Origin: JAFDBW01 sp963825575
GTDB lineage: Bacteria > Desulfobacterota > Desulfuromonadia > Desulfuromonadales > BM103
Length of the DNA: 64,000 nucleotides
Reading direction: 5' to 3'
NCBI GenBank assembly: GCA_963825575.1
Contig: CAWGUB010000021.1
Location: forward strand, 1 to 64,000
Below, piece by piece: positions 28,917-39,599 of the stretch. A model generated the notes under the pieces. The model had not been told where the DNA came from. It ran no database searches and worked only from the letters and a program-made list of their open reading frames with translations. The translations under genes and the position numbers were made by a program. How positions within the stretch are numbered: position 1 is the stretch's first letter; the number at the start of each line of letters is the position of its first letter.

Positions 28917-29350
28917 CGGCGGGTCGCGTCCCGCCCGACAGCGCCATACTTTTGTCCGGCAACAAAAGTATGCAAAAGGGCCTTCTCCTTGCGGAGGGCA
29001 TCTCCTCTGCCGGATGTCTGAGTCATCAATAGGCGACAGAGCTCAAGAATCCAGGCCCGTTACAAGGGGGCCTTCCAGTCAGTGTGACTTACCGGGGGAA
29101 AACCTGAAAAGCATGACCAAAGAACCAATCCTCCGCGGAAGGATTGAGGCTCTCGTTTAGAGCCTCGTCACCTTGCAGACGGGGAAAGCGGAGGCCCTGA
29201 TCGATAAGAAGAATCCGGCTTATTGAGGTCGTCCAGACCTTTCAGAACCGCAGGACATGCCCAGCGCAAGGCGCAAGCTTTCTTTTGCTTCGTTTTCTTT
29301 GTCGCTACAAAGAAAATGAAGTTGCTGTCGGGCAACCCCGACGGTTTTAC
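28917..29350. repeat. dispersed palindromic element, copy B
   Basis: Second copy of the element, oriented like copy C. It begins with CGGCGGGTCGCGTCCCGCC and the CATACTTTTGT/ACAAAAGTATG hairpin. It shares CTTCTCCTTGCGGAGGGCAT and TGTCTGAGTCATCAA with the other copies, keeps the far-end hairpin (CGTTTTCTTTGT/ACAAAGAAAATG), and closes with CGGGCAACCCCG. Like copy A it lies between convergent genes. The outer GGGCAAyAG hairpins are not preserved here. Confidence 0.85.
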
Positions 29351-29479
29351 TTTAGCTGTTAGATTTTAAGTTATAAAATTCGGTGCCAGACACTCCTCAT
29401 TACGAAACGTAAATGGCTCAGAGAAAAGTCTGCAGCCTGCTCTGCAAACACAACCCTGAATTGCCTGCGGTCTGAAATA

Positions 29480-29500
29480 CGACGGCCTTTCGGCCGCTCC
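29480..29500 (-). terminator. short hairpin after the radical SAM gene
   Basis: On the minus strand CGGCC-GAAA-GGCCG lies within 25 bases of the stop codon and is followed by TCGTATTTC. It is a weak terminator candidate. Confidence 0.4.
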
Positions 29501-29503
29501 ATT

Positions 29504-31081
29504 TTACGTTATGAAGCAATCGGGATCCCTCTCTTGTAAGGGGTCACGCCCCCAACCGTGGGCAACAGCCAGGCAGCCACCGCAAACAAGGCGCAGGCGA
29601 CATGAAGAGCACTCATTGCATCCCTGACGATATTTTTGGGCAGCCGGTGAATGGTAGACCTGATGGAGGGTCTGTTTTTTGAGGTCGCCGATCAGGGAAG
29701 GGAACTTCCGGCAGGCGTGAACCTGTCCATCCGGCAGCAGGGAAACAAAGTTGAAGGCGGCACCACAGCCGAAGCCGGTACAGCCACCAAACAGATCGTG
29801 CTGTTGCTGCTCAAGCTCGATGTTGATCAGACTGTCCTTGAGGGCCAGAATCGGGTTGGTGCGGCGGGCTTCGAGGTAGTCGATGACGAACCTGTGATAT
29901 TCCTCAGGCTGAGGGGACTCCAGGTTGGCCCCTTCACCGACCATGGCCAGGCGATTATAGGTGAACAGATCGACCCGGTCGCGCAGCACCTCCGCCAGGG
30001 GCAAAACCTGGTCAAGATTGGCACGGGTCAGAGTCAACATGACCATGGAGTAAATCTTTTTCTTTTTCAGAAGATCAAGAAATTCCAGAACCGAGTGATA
30101 GCTGCCTTTGCCGCGGATGAGATCATTGTGCTCTTCAAGTCCTTCAAGGCTGACCTGGAAAAAAGCCGGTTTAACGATCTGCAGAACCGCATCGAGTTGC
30201 TCCTCACTGACCGGGTTGCCGAGAATCACCACGTTCAGGTTGCGATCAAAGGCCGCCTGGTAAAGCTGCAGAAAGCCGGGATGCAAAAACGGGTTGCCGC
30301 CGGAAAACGAAACCTGGCCGGCAACATGGTGGTCACGGCAGAATTGACGCATCTGGTCAAGGATTTTCAGCCCTTGCTGCAGGTCAACGTCTTTACGATC
30401 GCTGCGATCATAACAGTGCCGGCAATGCAGGTCACAGCGATGGGTGATATGCCACTGTAGCGTGAATACCTCGGCTTCGATGAACGCTTCGGTTGTTGAC
30501 GTCGATGTTTGAGACTCTGATGTTTCCCGGCGCAGCTTCGTCGGTGGTGAAAGCAGCAGGCCTTTTCGAACCGCACTGTCGACGACCCCATCGAAGACAC
30601 CGACCGGCTGTTTGTGGCTTGTGACAACGTCCAACGGTTCCAGCCGCTCTGCGACTATTTTCAGGGCCAGCAGTTCTGCCGGTGAAGCTGCCGCCATCTC
30701 AGCTTTTCCGGTAACAGGGTTTTGCCAGAACAGCAGAATCTGTGGTGAAGGCTCCGGCTTGAGGTTCGCCCCGTCAAGCATGACCAGCAGTGGCTGCCAG
30801 CCGACTTCTATCAGCTGCAGTGTCGGGTTGATTTCAATGGAATCATCAGGCCGTTCCAGAGGTATCTGTCGGTTCCCGTTGCTCAGCTCATACCGGGCCC
30901 GTTCCGCTCGTGCCAGATCGGGCAGGTATGCTGGAACATCATCTGAACTCGCCAGCAACCCGACTTGCTCGATGAAGCTGTCGGCATCAAACCAGATCGG
31001 CGAGGATGTTTCCTTACGGCCAATTGCCTCCGGGAGATGCGTGCACGACACCGGGAAAATATTTTCGATCTGCTCCCTCAT
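29504..31081 (-). CDS. sbtM: radical SAM/SPASM peptide maturase, selenobiotic family
   Basis: A 525-residue enzyme. The N-terminal 200 residues form a substrate-recognition-like region. The radical SAM core starts at HITHRCDLHCRHCYD (C-x3-C-x2-C cluster binding) with GGNP-type SAM contacts (VSFSGGNPFLHPGF). The C-terminal SPASM region has cysteines in GCTGFGCGAAF, VHACRKF and CNECSSCRLRLVCGGC for auxiliary clusters. It matches the SbtM maturases that modify Sec- or Cys-containing SbtA peptides, and an SbtA-like frame lies directly upstream. The start at 31081 has GGTGGG upstream; the longer frame from 31138 runs through an intrinsic terminator and is rejected as the main start. Confidence 0.9.
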   Translation of the reverse strand: MREQIENIFPVSCTHLPEAIGRKETSSPIWFDADSFIEQVGLLASSDDVPAYLPDLARAERARYELSNGNRQIPLERPDDSIEINPTLQLIEVGWQPLLVMLDGANLKPEPSPQILLFWQNPVTGKAEMAAASPAELLALKIVAERLEPLDVVTSHKQPVGVFDGVVDSAVRKGLLLSPPTKLRRETSESQTSTSTTEAFIEAEVFTLQWHITHRCDLHCRHCYDRSDRKDVDLQQGLKILDQMRQFCRDHHVAGQVSFSGGNPFLHPGFLQLYQAAFDRNLNVVILGNPVSEEQLDAVLQIVKPAFFQVSLEGLEEHNDLIRGKGSYHSVLEFLDLLKKKKIYSMVMLTLTRANLDQVLPLAEVLRDRVDLFTYNRLAMVGEGANLESPQPEEYHRFVIDYLEARRTNPILALKDSLINIELEQQQHDLFGGCTGFGCGAAFNFVSLLPDGQVHACRKFPSLIGDLKKQTLHQVYHSPAAQKYRQGCNECSSCRLRLVCGGCLAVAHGWGRDPLQERDPDCFIT

Positions 31082-31092
31082 TGACCCACCAA

Positions 31093-31133
31093 TAAAAAAC
31101 GGATTGGCCCTGACAATGCGCAAGGCCAATCCG
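31093..31133 (-). terminator. intrinsic terminator/attenuator between peptide and maturase genes
   Basis: On the minus strand a perfect 10-bp stem (CGGATTGGCC / GGCCAATCCG, loop of 14) is followed at once by TTTTTTATT, 12 bases before the maturase ATG. Partial read-through would give abundant peptide mRNA and less enzyme mRNA, as is common in RiPP clusters. The effect is inferred. Confidence 0.85.
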
Positions 31134-31174
31134 ATCATACGTGATTCCTTTGAAATTTTCAGTCAGGAAGTTTT

Positions 31175-31193
31175 GTGGTGCTCACGGCACCAC
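31175..31193 (-). promoter_or_regulatory. SECIS-like stem-loop for the second UGA of sbtA
   Basis: The minus strand forms a perfect 7-bp stem GTGGTGC / GCACCAC with loop CGTGA, beginning 15 bases after the UGA at 31211-31209, just past the TAA stop. Distance, 5-nt loop and GU in the loop match the geometry of bacterial SECIS elements, which bind SelB. Confidence 0.65.
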
Positions 31194-31517
31194 TTATTTT
31201 TTACCACCTCAGCCACTGCCTCCACTCGGTTTTTTTTCTGCCTCTTCAGCGGCCTTGGCCTTCTCCGCCATCGCCTTGGCACATTCTTCTTCGGTCATCT
31301 TCTCAGTACAGACCTCCTTTTTCAGCGCCGCGGCCTTTTCTCCGCTGCACCCGCTGGTCCCTGAACTGGCTGCTTTGCCGGCACCAACTGTGCCGTCTGT
31401 TTTGCCACCTCAGCCGCTGGCGGCCTGCAGGTGGCCTGGAACCATTGCCCCGACGGCGGTCACCAGGGTCGCGATGCCGAGGCTGGCGAGAACCTTCTTC
31501 AGCTCCTTACCATCCAT
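31194..31517 (-). CDS. sbtA: SbtA-like selenopeptide precursor with two in-frame UGA (Sec) codons
   Basis: Reading UGA as selenocysteine (U) gives 107 residues. The N-terminal leader MDGKELKKVLASLGIATL leads into a hydrophobic stretch to about residue 33. The core then has SGUGGK (U36), SGCSG (C57), an Ala/Lys/Glu-rich helix with C70 and C79, and a terminal SGUGGKK (U103). TGA codons are at 31412-31410 and 31211-31209, both inside AGTGGC/AGCGGC-TGA-GGT contexts, and no other stop interrupts the frame. AAAGGAG lies six bases before the ATG. The maturase follows. Ordinary gene callers would see only a 35-codon fragment. Sec insertion needs SelA/B/C/D, which are not in the window. Confidence 0.88.
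31379..31395 (-). promoter_or_regulatory. SECIS-like stem-loop for the first UGA of sbtA
   Basis: On the minus strand a perfect 6-bp stem CGGCAC / GTGCCG with loop AGTTG starts 14 bases after the UGA at 31412-31410. It lies within the coding region, as bacterial SECIS elements do, and is closely matched in spacing and loop to the second candidate. Confidence 0.6.
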
Positions 31518-31683
31518 TGCATTCTCCTTTGTCGACAGAGCAGAAGAAGATGTATGTCAGACCGACGGACATCAGTCTTCTGCATGTAAAGTAATATCTT
31601 CTAATCTATCTGGAAAACGGTGACTGTCAAGAAGCTTGTAGAAAAAACAACCGGGATGGCGAGGTTAATGATTCTGTCAGGGC

Positions 31684-34600
31684 TTATCGGTTCAGCCATG
31701 CAGCAGCTTCACGCACTGATTGCTGGTCGAACTTCATACGCAGACGGAGGTAGATTCCCTTGGCAGTATAGTGGGCGGAGTCAAAGTCATCATCTGTGAA
31801 GCCCTCTATGTTATAGCCGACGCTCACCCAGGTGTTGTCTACAACCATACACCCGACAGAGAGTCCTGCACTGTAGCCCATGTTGTTGCTGTTCCATGAA
31901 TGCAATACACTACCGTGTGCTCCAAGATCCCAGCGCTTGTTGATATTGTAGCGTGTTTCCGCAGCGTGCATGTCGGTTACTCCAGAGTATGTCCTGCCGT
32001 CGATCGTGTCATGGACGTACTTGATGCCGGAATAAAACGAGAACTGTACCTTGCGATTAGGCTTGAAGTTGGCGTGCAAATTGTTGACCAGACGCTGGTC
32101 GCGGTAGTCACTGTCATTTCCATCAAACTTGTCAAAATAGAAATCAAGCCGGTCAAGAATGATCCATTCACTCTGCTGTGGGCGATAGGCCAGACCGAGC
32201 CTGATGTCGCCATCGGTACGGCGCGCCCCATCATCGATGTCGGTGATAAATCCATTGGCCTGGGCAGAGAGGGCAACCCCCTCATCAACTTCGCCGACGA
32301 TACTGGTCGTGGCGCCGTACTTGTCTTCACGGTCTGCCTGGCGGGTTTCAATCCGGCCGGTCCAGGTCATTTCCTTCCGGCGATAGGTCGTGCCCAATGA
32401 GACCGAGGTGAAGTCATCATCAGCACCGTAGGCCGGTGCGGCGTTCGGATTGACCGTGTTCTCTTCTGTGGACTTGACCATCTGGCCGCGTTCGAGAATG
32501 GCGGACATGCTCCAGTTCTGGTTGATTCGCCAGGTCTGTCCCAGGCCGAAGAGGGCAAAAAGCCGCTGGCCATTTTCATCAATCTGCTGTTCCAGGGTTG
32601 TATCTATGGCGCCGCCATCCCATGGTGTTGCTCTGAGTCCGGCGCGGGTGCTTTGAAGATTCTCTTCCTCTCCCCAGGTAAATTCCTGGTCGGCAAACAG
32701 GCTGACGCGACTCGAGAGCTTGTAGTCTGCACCGAGTCGGAGCAGGGTGGGGAAGTCGGTGTTGTCATTGTTGCTTCCGAGAGACTGTTCATATTCGGCC
32801 CGCAAACCGAGTTTGCCGCCGGGGGCCGTCCAACCGGCCCCGGTCAGCAGTTGGTTGCTCGTCTGCCTGGTGCCGTCGCTCAATTCGTCTCGGGTATGAC
32901 GCAGACCGGCACGCAGGCTATAGGTTTTGTTGTTGTAGATGCTGTCGACTGTCGCCACATCCCGTTCGGCTCCGGACGACAGGTTGTCTTCATGGTAGGC
33001 CAGGCCCGAGACAGTCACCTTCGGGGTAATGGCATATTGGGCTTCGGCACCGTACTTGCGCATGTCGCTTTCGTTGTTGTTCAGCTGACCAAGCCCGAAT
33101 TCGGCATCCACCTCGCGGAAGTAAGCGCTGGTTCTGAGTCGTCCGGTGTCGTGTACCACCTCGGCGACGTAGGCATCGCCTTGTTCGTCATCTTCGTACA
33201 GAGACTTGTCCGTTGTGGCAGCCTCAACGTGCAGGGTCGTCCTCGGAGTCAGATCAACAGTCGCATCGATACCGTAGAGGTCACCTTCGGCGTCACCTTC
33301 TTCTTCGTGGATATAGCTGTCACCGACCTCCACCTTCTGGCCGAGCAGCCTGACCGCGGCGCGACCGCCGTAATTGAGGTTTTTGCCTGATGATGAGTAG
33401 ATCTCGTAACGGGCGACGATAAAGACCGGGTTGAATGCGTCATCCCGGTTCGGTACCGGATGTTTGAAATACAGGCTCCCGGTTTCGTAATCGATGTCGT
33501 AATCGGTGTAACGGTTAAGAGCTTCGGAACTGACGATGATTTCGTTGCGCAGGCGATCTCGGGTCTCGATAACCACTTCCTCGGAATTAATCACCACGTC
33601 TTTCTTCGACAGGTAATAACGTCCCGAAGTGCCGTCGCCACGGATTTCATCCTTGGCGAAGGACTGTCTGGTTTCGGCGGCGAACACGCTGTAGTTGAAC
33701 CGGTAGGTTTGCATTTCCGATTTGAAACCGTTCATGGTGCGGGTATAACGCGACAGCTCGGTCTGGCTGAGGTTGGTGTTCATGTCGCCGAACATCGCGT
33801 AGAACTGCTCGCGCTCAAGCCTGATATAGATTTCCCGGGCACTCGACGCTTCATAGCCCTGCAGGGTCCCGTCACCGTAGAGCGGGTAGTAGGCGTTCGG
33901 ATCAATGAACTGGTGCAGTTTTCTACCATCGAGATTCGGTTTGTCGGAGTCGTAGGCCATAGTCAGCAGCCATTCGCCTTTAATGGCGCCCTTGGCGAAG
34001 AACTTGACGCGGCTGTCATCGTAATAATGATCATCGATCCCGGCTTCATCGAGACTGACGGCATTGCCGGAGAGATTGTTGTAGCCCATGGTCCCTTCGG
34101 CGAAGCCGACCAGAATCCAGTCGCGCATGTAAGGTTTGACGAAAATTTCCGTACTGAGTTCGGTGTCGTGGCTTACCAGTCGGATCGGGAAGTAACCGCT
34201 CTGATCAACCGGCTCAAAGCTGATCCAGCCCTGCGCGTCAACTGTTACCGTGCTCCCCTGGTCTGCCTGTTCAAGGAGATCGTAATCATCGGCGGCCTTT
34301 GTCCCGAGCGGACTGAGCAGCCCTTTGTCTAGACCGAGGCGGATTGCGGTCTGTACCGGCCGGTTGAATTCGTCGATCAGCTCGACCCGGATGCGTACCG
34401 GAGTGCGGCCATCAGCGATATTTTCGGCCTCTTCGAGCAGGCGGATGCTGACGATGTCACCGGTGCGGACCAGTTCCGCCTCCTCACTGAAGCGCGCGTT
34501 GCCAAACGGTCCCATCCCTTCAATCTTCAGCTGATGAGTTCCCGGCTCGCCAAAATCAACACCGATATAACTGTAGATAGTCGTGCCGGTTTCCGGTTCG

Positions 34601-36658
34601 TTCATGCGGAAACCGATCCGGTCTTTCGGGACCTCCTGGCCATCTATGCTCAGGTGCGGATCGAGGTCCGATTTCAGGCGGATTCGCACCGTTTCGATAC
34701 GGTTTACGGCCTGGCCGTTGGCCGGTGAGAGCAGTCCGGTCGACAATTCTTGGTCTTTCGCTGCAGCAGTGTTATCTGCTGCTATGCTGGACTCAGCCTG
34801 TGTGTTGGCACCAGGATCTTCCGCCGCGGGATCTGTTGACAGTTCGCCGGTTGACACCTCTGCAGGTGCCGCATGGAAGTCGGCTCTCCAGAGGGTGCCA
34901 CCCTGCAGGTCGGCAAACTGGGAAAATTTACGTCCGGCAAACTGGGTGTTCTCTTCACACGGGTGCATCTCGTAGTTTTTCGGCAGGGTCAGGGTGTCGA
35001 CCTGGACCACGTGAACTCCGGGCTCAATGCCTTCGAAGTGGTAATTGCCATTCTCGTCGGTGTCGACGTAACTGCCATCCTCGAGATAGATGCGGACATT
35101 CTCCAACCCTTGTTTCTCTGTGTCCTCCAGTTCACAGCTGCCGACCATCACGCGGCCGAGCAGGAAGCTACTATTCTGGAAGAAGGCGTCGCGGACCAGT
35201 ACAGTGGCCTGTGCAGTATTTGATTGATTGCCTTCAGCATCGCTGGCGATGGCCCGGTTGGTTGACTCGCCGAGTTGGACACCGCTGGATACTTCAACCA
35301 CGTATGTGACCCTGAAGTCTTGTTCGGCCGGAACGCTACCGATAAAGATCTCCATGGTGCTGCCATCGTCGCTTAGGTCCGGTTCGTCAGCCTTGGAACC
35401 ATCGATAAAGAGCGAGCCGTCCTGGTAGCGGAAACCCGGTGGCAGGATGTCCTTGATGCGTAATTCACCGGTTGCAGATGTGCTCGCGCTGTTGTCGAGC
35501 ACAAGAGTGTACTGGAGGAAATCGCCGATGGTCACGGTATCTCTGTTCGCGTTTTTGCGCAGCCAGAGCGGACCTGTCGATGGGTCGATCGGAATGTCGA
35601 TACGCAGCGCAGGGCCAGGATTGAGCGCGAATAGATCGCCAAAGGAACTGTCGCCCAAAGCGTATGGTGCCCCCGACAGCTGCTGTAATTCCAGGATCGA
35701 AACGGTCGAAGGTGCGGTGTAGCCCTCTGGAGGAGTGACTTCCAGTCGATAGCTGCCCGCGGCAACGAATGGGAATCGGAATTCCCCGTCTGAAAAATCG
35801 TAGCTTTGTCCTGACGAATCGCTGACCGACTCCCCAGTGACAACACTTGACGGAAAGGTGCTGGATCCGTCGTCACCATAGACGGTTGCCGGATTGCCGG
35901 AGGCGTCGTAGAGGGTGACCGTGGCCCCGTTGACCGGTTCGCCGGTGCTCGAGTCGAAAACCAGCCCGTAGGGGTCAAACAGGGCAGCGCTTTGCGCCGT
36001 GTCGCTGTTGTCGACAATGTCTATGTAATGGCCATCGACGCCCTGGCTTACCGCCACGGCAAGGACACCATCGTAGTTTGTCACGGTGTTGGTACTGGAT
36101 TGAATGTGACCGGTGAAAATGCCTGTGTTCAGGCCCGGTTTCAGTTAACCGCAGAACTTCGGTGTCACCGGTTTCCTCAGCCACCAGGGTCACCAGGACC
36201 GTCTCGGCGACGGCGGGGTCAAGATTCTGATCAAGATCGGTGAGTCTCAGGAAGACAGGTTCACCGCGGTGGTAAACCTCTGCGAGAACCAGCGGTAATG
36301 GTTGGTTGAGACTGATGATCCCGCCATCTAGAGTCTGTGGCGGGGCGACAGCTGCGAACGGATCGTTGTCGTTCGCGCCACTGCGGTAATCAGTCGGGGC
36401 TACGGGAATGTCCTCTGCAGCCGGATTGCCCGGTGCATATTGGAAAAAGTCGAGCTCGGCGGGGGTTCTGGCAACAATCCTGACCGTTACGGTGACCGAC
36501 GCAATGCTCGATACAGCCTCGTTGCTGCTCAGCCAGGCGTTGTTGACAATCTGGTCGCCGTTGTCTGCAGCAAGGGCAAAATTCGGGGACAGCGCTGCAC
36601 AGCACAGAAATACTGCCAGCGCTGTCCCCACCCATTGCGAGAAAATGGACTGTCTCAT
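31684..36658 (-). CDS. giant DUF11/SdrD-B-like exported protein with C-terminal outer-membrane beta-barrel, one frameshift
   Basis: About 1,657 residues when one extra base near 36130 is ignored. The signal peptide (ALAVFLCCAALSPNFALA) is in the upstream frame and the rest continues from about 36108 in the next. After an Ig-like region come a carboxypeptidase-regulatory-like domain (GLVFDSSTGEPVNGATVTLYD), a DUF11 repeat (NRDTVTIGDFLQYTLVLDN), an SdrD-B-like domain (VDTDENGNYHFEGIEPGVHV) and sugar-binding-like modules. From about residue 900 onward alternating strands form a large beta-barrel, ending in KGIYLRLRMKFDQ. It is the last gene of the surface operon and probably its outer-membrane anchor or export pore. 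Confidence 0.85.
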
Positions 36659-36815
36659 GACTGGATGCACTTCTGCACCAGTTCGCAGTTCGTGACTGCG
36701 GACCTGGCGGCGTTCATGATGAACGCCAGCGGACCTGACAGCGAAAACGCCGGCAAGCCTGCTGCAGAGGTTATTTATCCAGTCTTGAAACATTCCTGCT
36801 ATTACTCCCTATTGA

Positions 36816-38046
36816 TTACTCGATCGTTACGCGGTACGAAATAAGTACGGTCTCGCCGGCCGGTATGGAGCCGGTGGTTGTGCTGTCGGCACCATTACCG
36901 ACATTGACGACCAGGTTGGGATTGCTGCCCGAAACAAAGCTCGCCCGGTTAGCGCCGACTGCGCCGGCAATAAAGGTAAAGGTTCCGTCAGGGCCTTCGT
37001 AGTAGATGTCACTACCACCATAAAAGCCTGTCTGCAGGGTCACGAACGCTTCCGGGATCAGGTCGGACAGCGCTGCGCCGGTCAGTAAAGACGTACCGAC
37101 ATTCTGTGCCTGGATGACGTATTCGAGGACATCGCCCGGCTCGCCGCTCACGCCGGAGGTGAAGTATTCGTTACCAACCGTGTTGATCGTGAACGTGGAA
37201 CCAGTCCCTGCACTGGGATTGGCCGTCGCATCAGAGGCATTGCGCACATATTTCGCCATAACCACAGATGGCGATGGCGAGGTCCAGTAGTTCGGGCTGG
37301 TATTGGTCACCGAGACGTCGCCAACCACCGCGGTGCTGACAACGGCTTCCACTGTTACATCAATGTTGGTTCCGGCCGCTTGGACGGTGCCTGGCAGCAC
37401 CGAGAGGTTGACGGTCAGCCTTTCACCAACCTGAGTGCCCGGATCGGGGATGTCGGCACCGGGAATGGCTGCAGCCCACTCGATCCGGAAGGTTCCGTCG
37501 CCGTTATCGGTGGTGCCGGTAACCGTCCTGGTGTAGGCGTTGGTGTTGAAGGTGAAAACAATGACGTCATTGACGCCGATGCCGTTGACAGCAGAGTCGT
37601 CACCGCTCGCACCGCTGGCCGGGACCGTTAAATAGGTCGTGGCGCTCGTGCCGGTCGTGACCGAAGCGCCGATCGATACGGTGGTGTTGGCAGCGCCTCC
37701 GGCAATCTCGACCGACGGACCAGTGGTGTTGGTGGAGTTGTCTATAGCCGGGGTGACGGTATAATCCGCCGGGCCGTTGGCCGTCGAGGTGATGATCACC
37801 GAGTCGGTCAGGGCCGGGGTGTCCGGGGCTGTGTATGCGCCGTTGGTGTCGGTGATGATGACATTCGGCAGCGAGGGGACCAGGGAGACCGACACGGTGA
37901 CGGTCGCAGAGGCGCTGCCGCCGTCGAAGGTCAACTGTGCATTGTTGACGATCGCCGTGTTGGCCGCTGTGTTGGCCAGCGCACTCCCTGCAGACAGGCC
38001 GATAGCCAGGGTCAGCGCAGGCAAGGGTTAAAAATAGCTTTCTCAT
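36816..38046 (-). CDS. secreted DUF11-type protein, one N-terminal frameshift
   Basis: About 409 residues once one extra base near 38022-38026 is removed. The ATG at 38046 (AGAGGAA upstream) gives MRKLFLTL, then LTLAIGLSAGSALA in the next frame completes the signal peptide. The mature part starts NTAANTAIVNNAQLTFDGG and contains Thr/Ser-rich beta repeats with VEIAGG and TVSIGASVTTGT, then a DUF11 domain near the end (VTISYR-like closing strand). It has no membrane anchor or sorting motif. It lies between two similar secreted proteins and is probably part of one extracellular assembly. Confidence 0.85.
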
Positions 38047-38107
38047 AATGGGTTCCTCTTTAGCTGTGCCGGACGGCGGGATGACCCCGCCGTCCGATGG
38101 TTATGGT

Positions 38108-39433
38108 CTAGTCGATCGTGACCTGGTAGATGATGGTGTAGGTTGCGCCATCAGAGACGGTGCCGCCTGCCGCGTTGGTTGAGGTGTCACCGATGTAGAA
38201 CGCGATGCTGTCGCCCGCAACGGTGCCCGCAGCCTGACCAAATCCGGTTTCGACCGGGGCTCCAGGCTGGGTCTCCAAATCGGTTGCCGTGGTGACGTTA
38301 ACAGTGTTGGTACCGTCATCAATCCGGGCAAAGATGGTTCCGCCGCCGCTGGTGCCGTAGGCGCTGCCTGCAATCAGGGTCGTATAAACCGGTACCGCAT
38401 CAGACACCTCGACCGAAGTGGCAGCAGAACCGGTATTCTGAATCGTGATCTGGTATTCCAAAATCTCACCTGGCTTGCCAGTATCACTGTTCGCGAAAGG
38501 ATTAGATTGAGTGACGTTCCGCACCTGCTTGGTAATGGTCAGGCTGGCTATCTGAAAAGTGGTGTTGATATCGCTGATGGGGGTGATTGCAACACCGCCA
38601 TCCGTATCGGTGTCGGCGGTCACCGTGAAGTAGCTTTCACCGTCACTGCCGTTAATAGCGGTGGCTGTTACGCTGACTTCGAAGAGGTAGAGTTCACTGA
38701 TGACCAGACCGCTCAGATCCACCCCGCTCAAGTCGGCGGCGTCAGTTGTTCCGTAGTCGTAAAGGGAAATTGTGGTGTTGGTTTCAGCCGTCAAGCTGTT
38801 TCCGGAAAGTGCCGGTGCCGTTCCGGGCGTGACGGTGTTGACCGTGTATTTGGTGCCATCAATAATGACATCATCTCCATCGCCGATATTGTTGTCGGAG
38901 CCAAAAGGAACCGAAATCGTGTCGTTGTTATCGTCTGACAGGATGACGGAAGCGCCGATATCAAAGTCATTAAATGCGGTACCGCCGGGAGTAGCTGTCG
39001 TCCCATCGGGATAAGTGACCTGTGAAATACTCTCGGACAATCCGGCAACATCTGCGTCTGCGGTTGCTGTCCCATCAATGGTGAAATCGTAAAGGTCGTC
39101 ACCATTGGCATTGGAATACATTTCAAAGCTGTAGACCTGGGTTGCACCGGAAGCCACTGTTTGCCCGGAAGCAGGTGTTGGCCCGATTACAGTGGGTGCG
39201 GCGGCAAGTAAATCAACGGAAACAGTCGCCGAAGCTGACTCTACGAAGGCCGCTCCAGTTGGGGTGCCGTCCTGGCCGTTGCCGGCAGCATCTTTATATT
39301 CCACATTGACGACGTTAAGGATGGTGGCGTTTGCGGCCGTTTCTGCCCGGGCCGTGCTGGCCCCGAAGCAGATTGTCGTCACCAGGAGCAGTCCCCCGGC
39401 GAGCAATGTTTTTAAACTATTTTGTCTGTTCAT
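38108..39433 (-). CDS. secreted DUF11-type protein
   Basis: 441 residues. The signal peptide is SLKTLLAGGLLLVTTICFGASTARA and the mature protein starts ETAANATILNVVNVEYKDAAG. It is acidic, Thr/Ser/Gly-rich and beta-structured. A DUF11 domain near 320-440 has the hallmark KPGEILEYQITIQNTGSAAT. The start at 39433 is fixed by AAGGAGAAGG upstream; the frame open to 39571 is not used. It shares the pattern of N-terminal ANTAILNxAxVxY with the next gene, which suggests duplication. Confidence 0.9.
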   Translation of the reverse strand: MNRQNSLKTLLAGGLLLVTTICFGASTARAETAANATILNVVNVEYKDAAGNGQDGTPTGAAFVESASATVSVDLLAAAPTVIGPTPASGQTVASGATQVYSFEMYSNANGDDLYDFTIDGTATADADVAGLSESISQVTYPDGTTATPGGTAFNDFDIGASVILSDDNNDTISVPFGSDNNIGDGDDVIIDGTKYTVNTVTPGTAPALSGNSLTAETNTTISLYDYGTTDAADLSGVDLSGLVISELYLFEVSVTATAINGSDGESYFTVTADTDTDGGVAITPISDINTTFQIASLTITKQVRNVTQSNPFANSDTGKPGEILEYQITIQNTGSAATSVEVSDAVPVYTTLIAGSAYGTSGGGTIFARIDDGTNTVNVTTATDLETQPGAPVETGFGQAAGTVAGDSIAFYIGDTSTNAAGGTVSDGATYTIIYQVTID

Positions 39434-39599
39434 AATCCTTCTCCTTGAGTTGTTTATGGTCTGCAATCTTTCTTCTTTTTGATCTTTGGATACTGGTAAC
39501 GGACCAGACCCCGGGCTGGGTATGGTCCGGTAAGAAGGGGCTCTGATTTTTTGGTTTTGAATGGCTTGCATTGTGTCCTCCGTAATGAGTGTTTATCGG

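Noticed and set aside
29377..29396. GGTGCCAGACACT motif resembling REP or RAYT-linked sequence
   Set aside because: Single imperfect copy and no Y1 transposase in the window.
31141..31623. A 160-codon plus-strand frame opposite the selenopeptide
   Set aside because: Shadow of the minus-strand coding sequence: no ribosome site and a Phe/Leu/Ser-biased composition typical of antisense frames.
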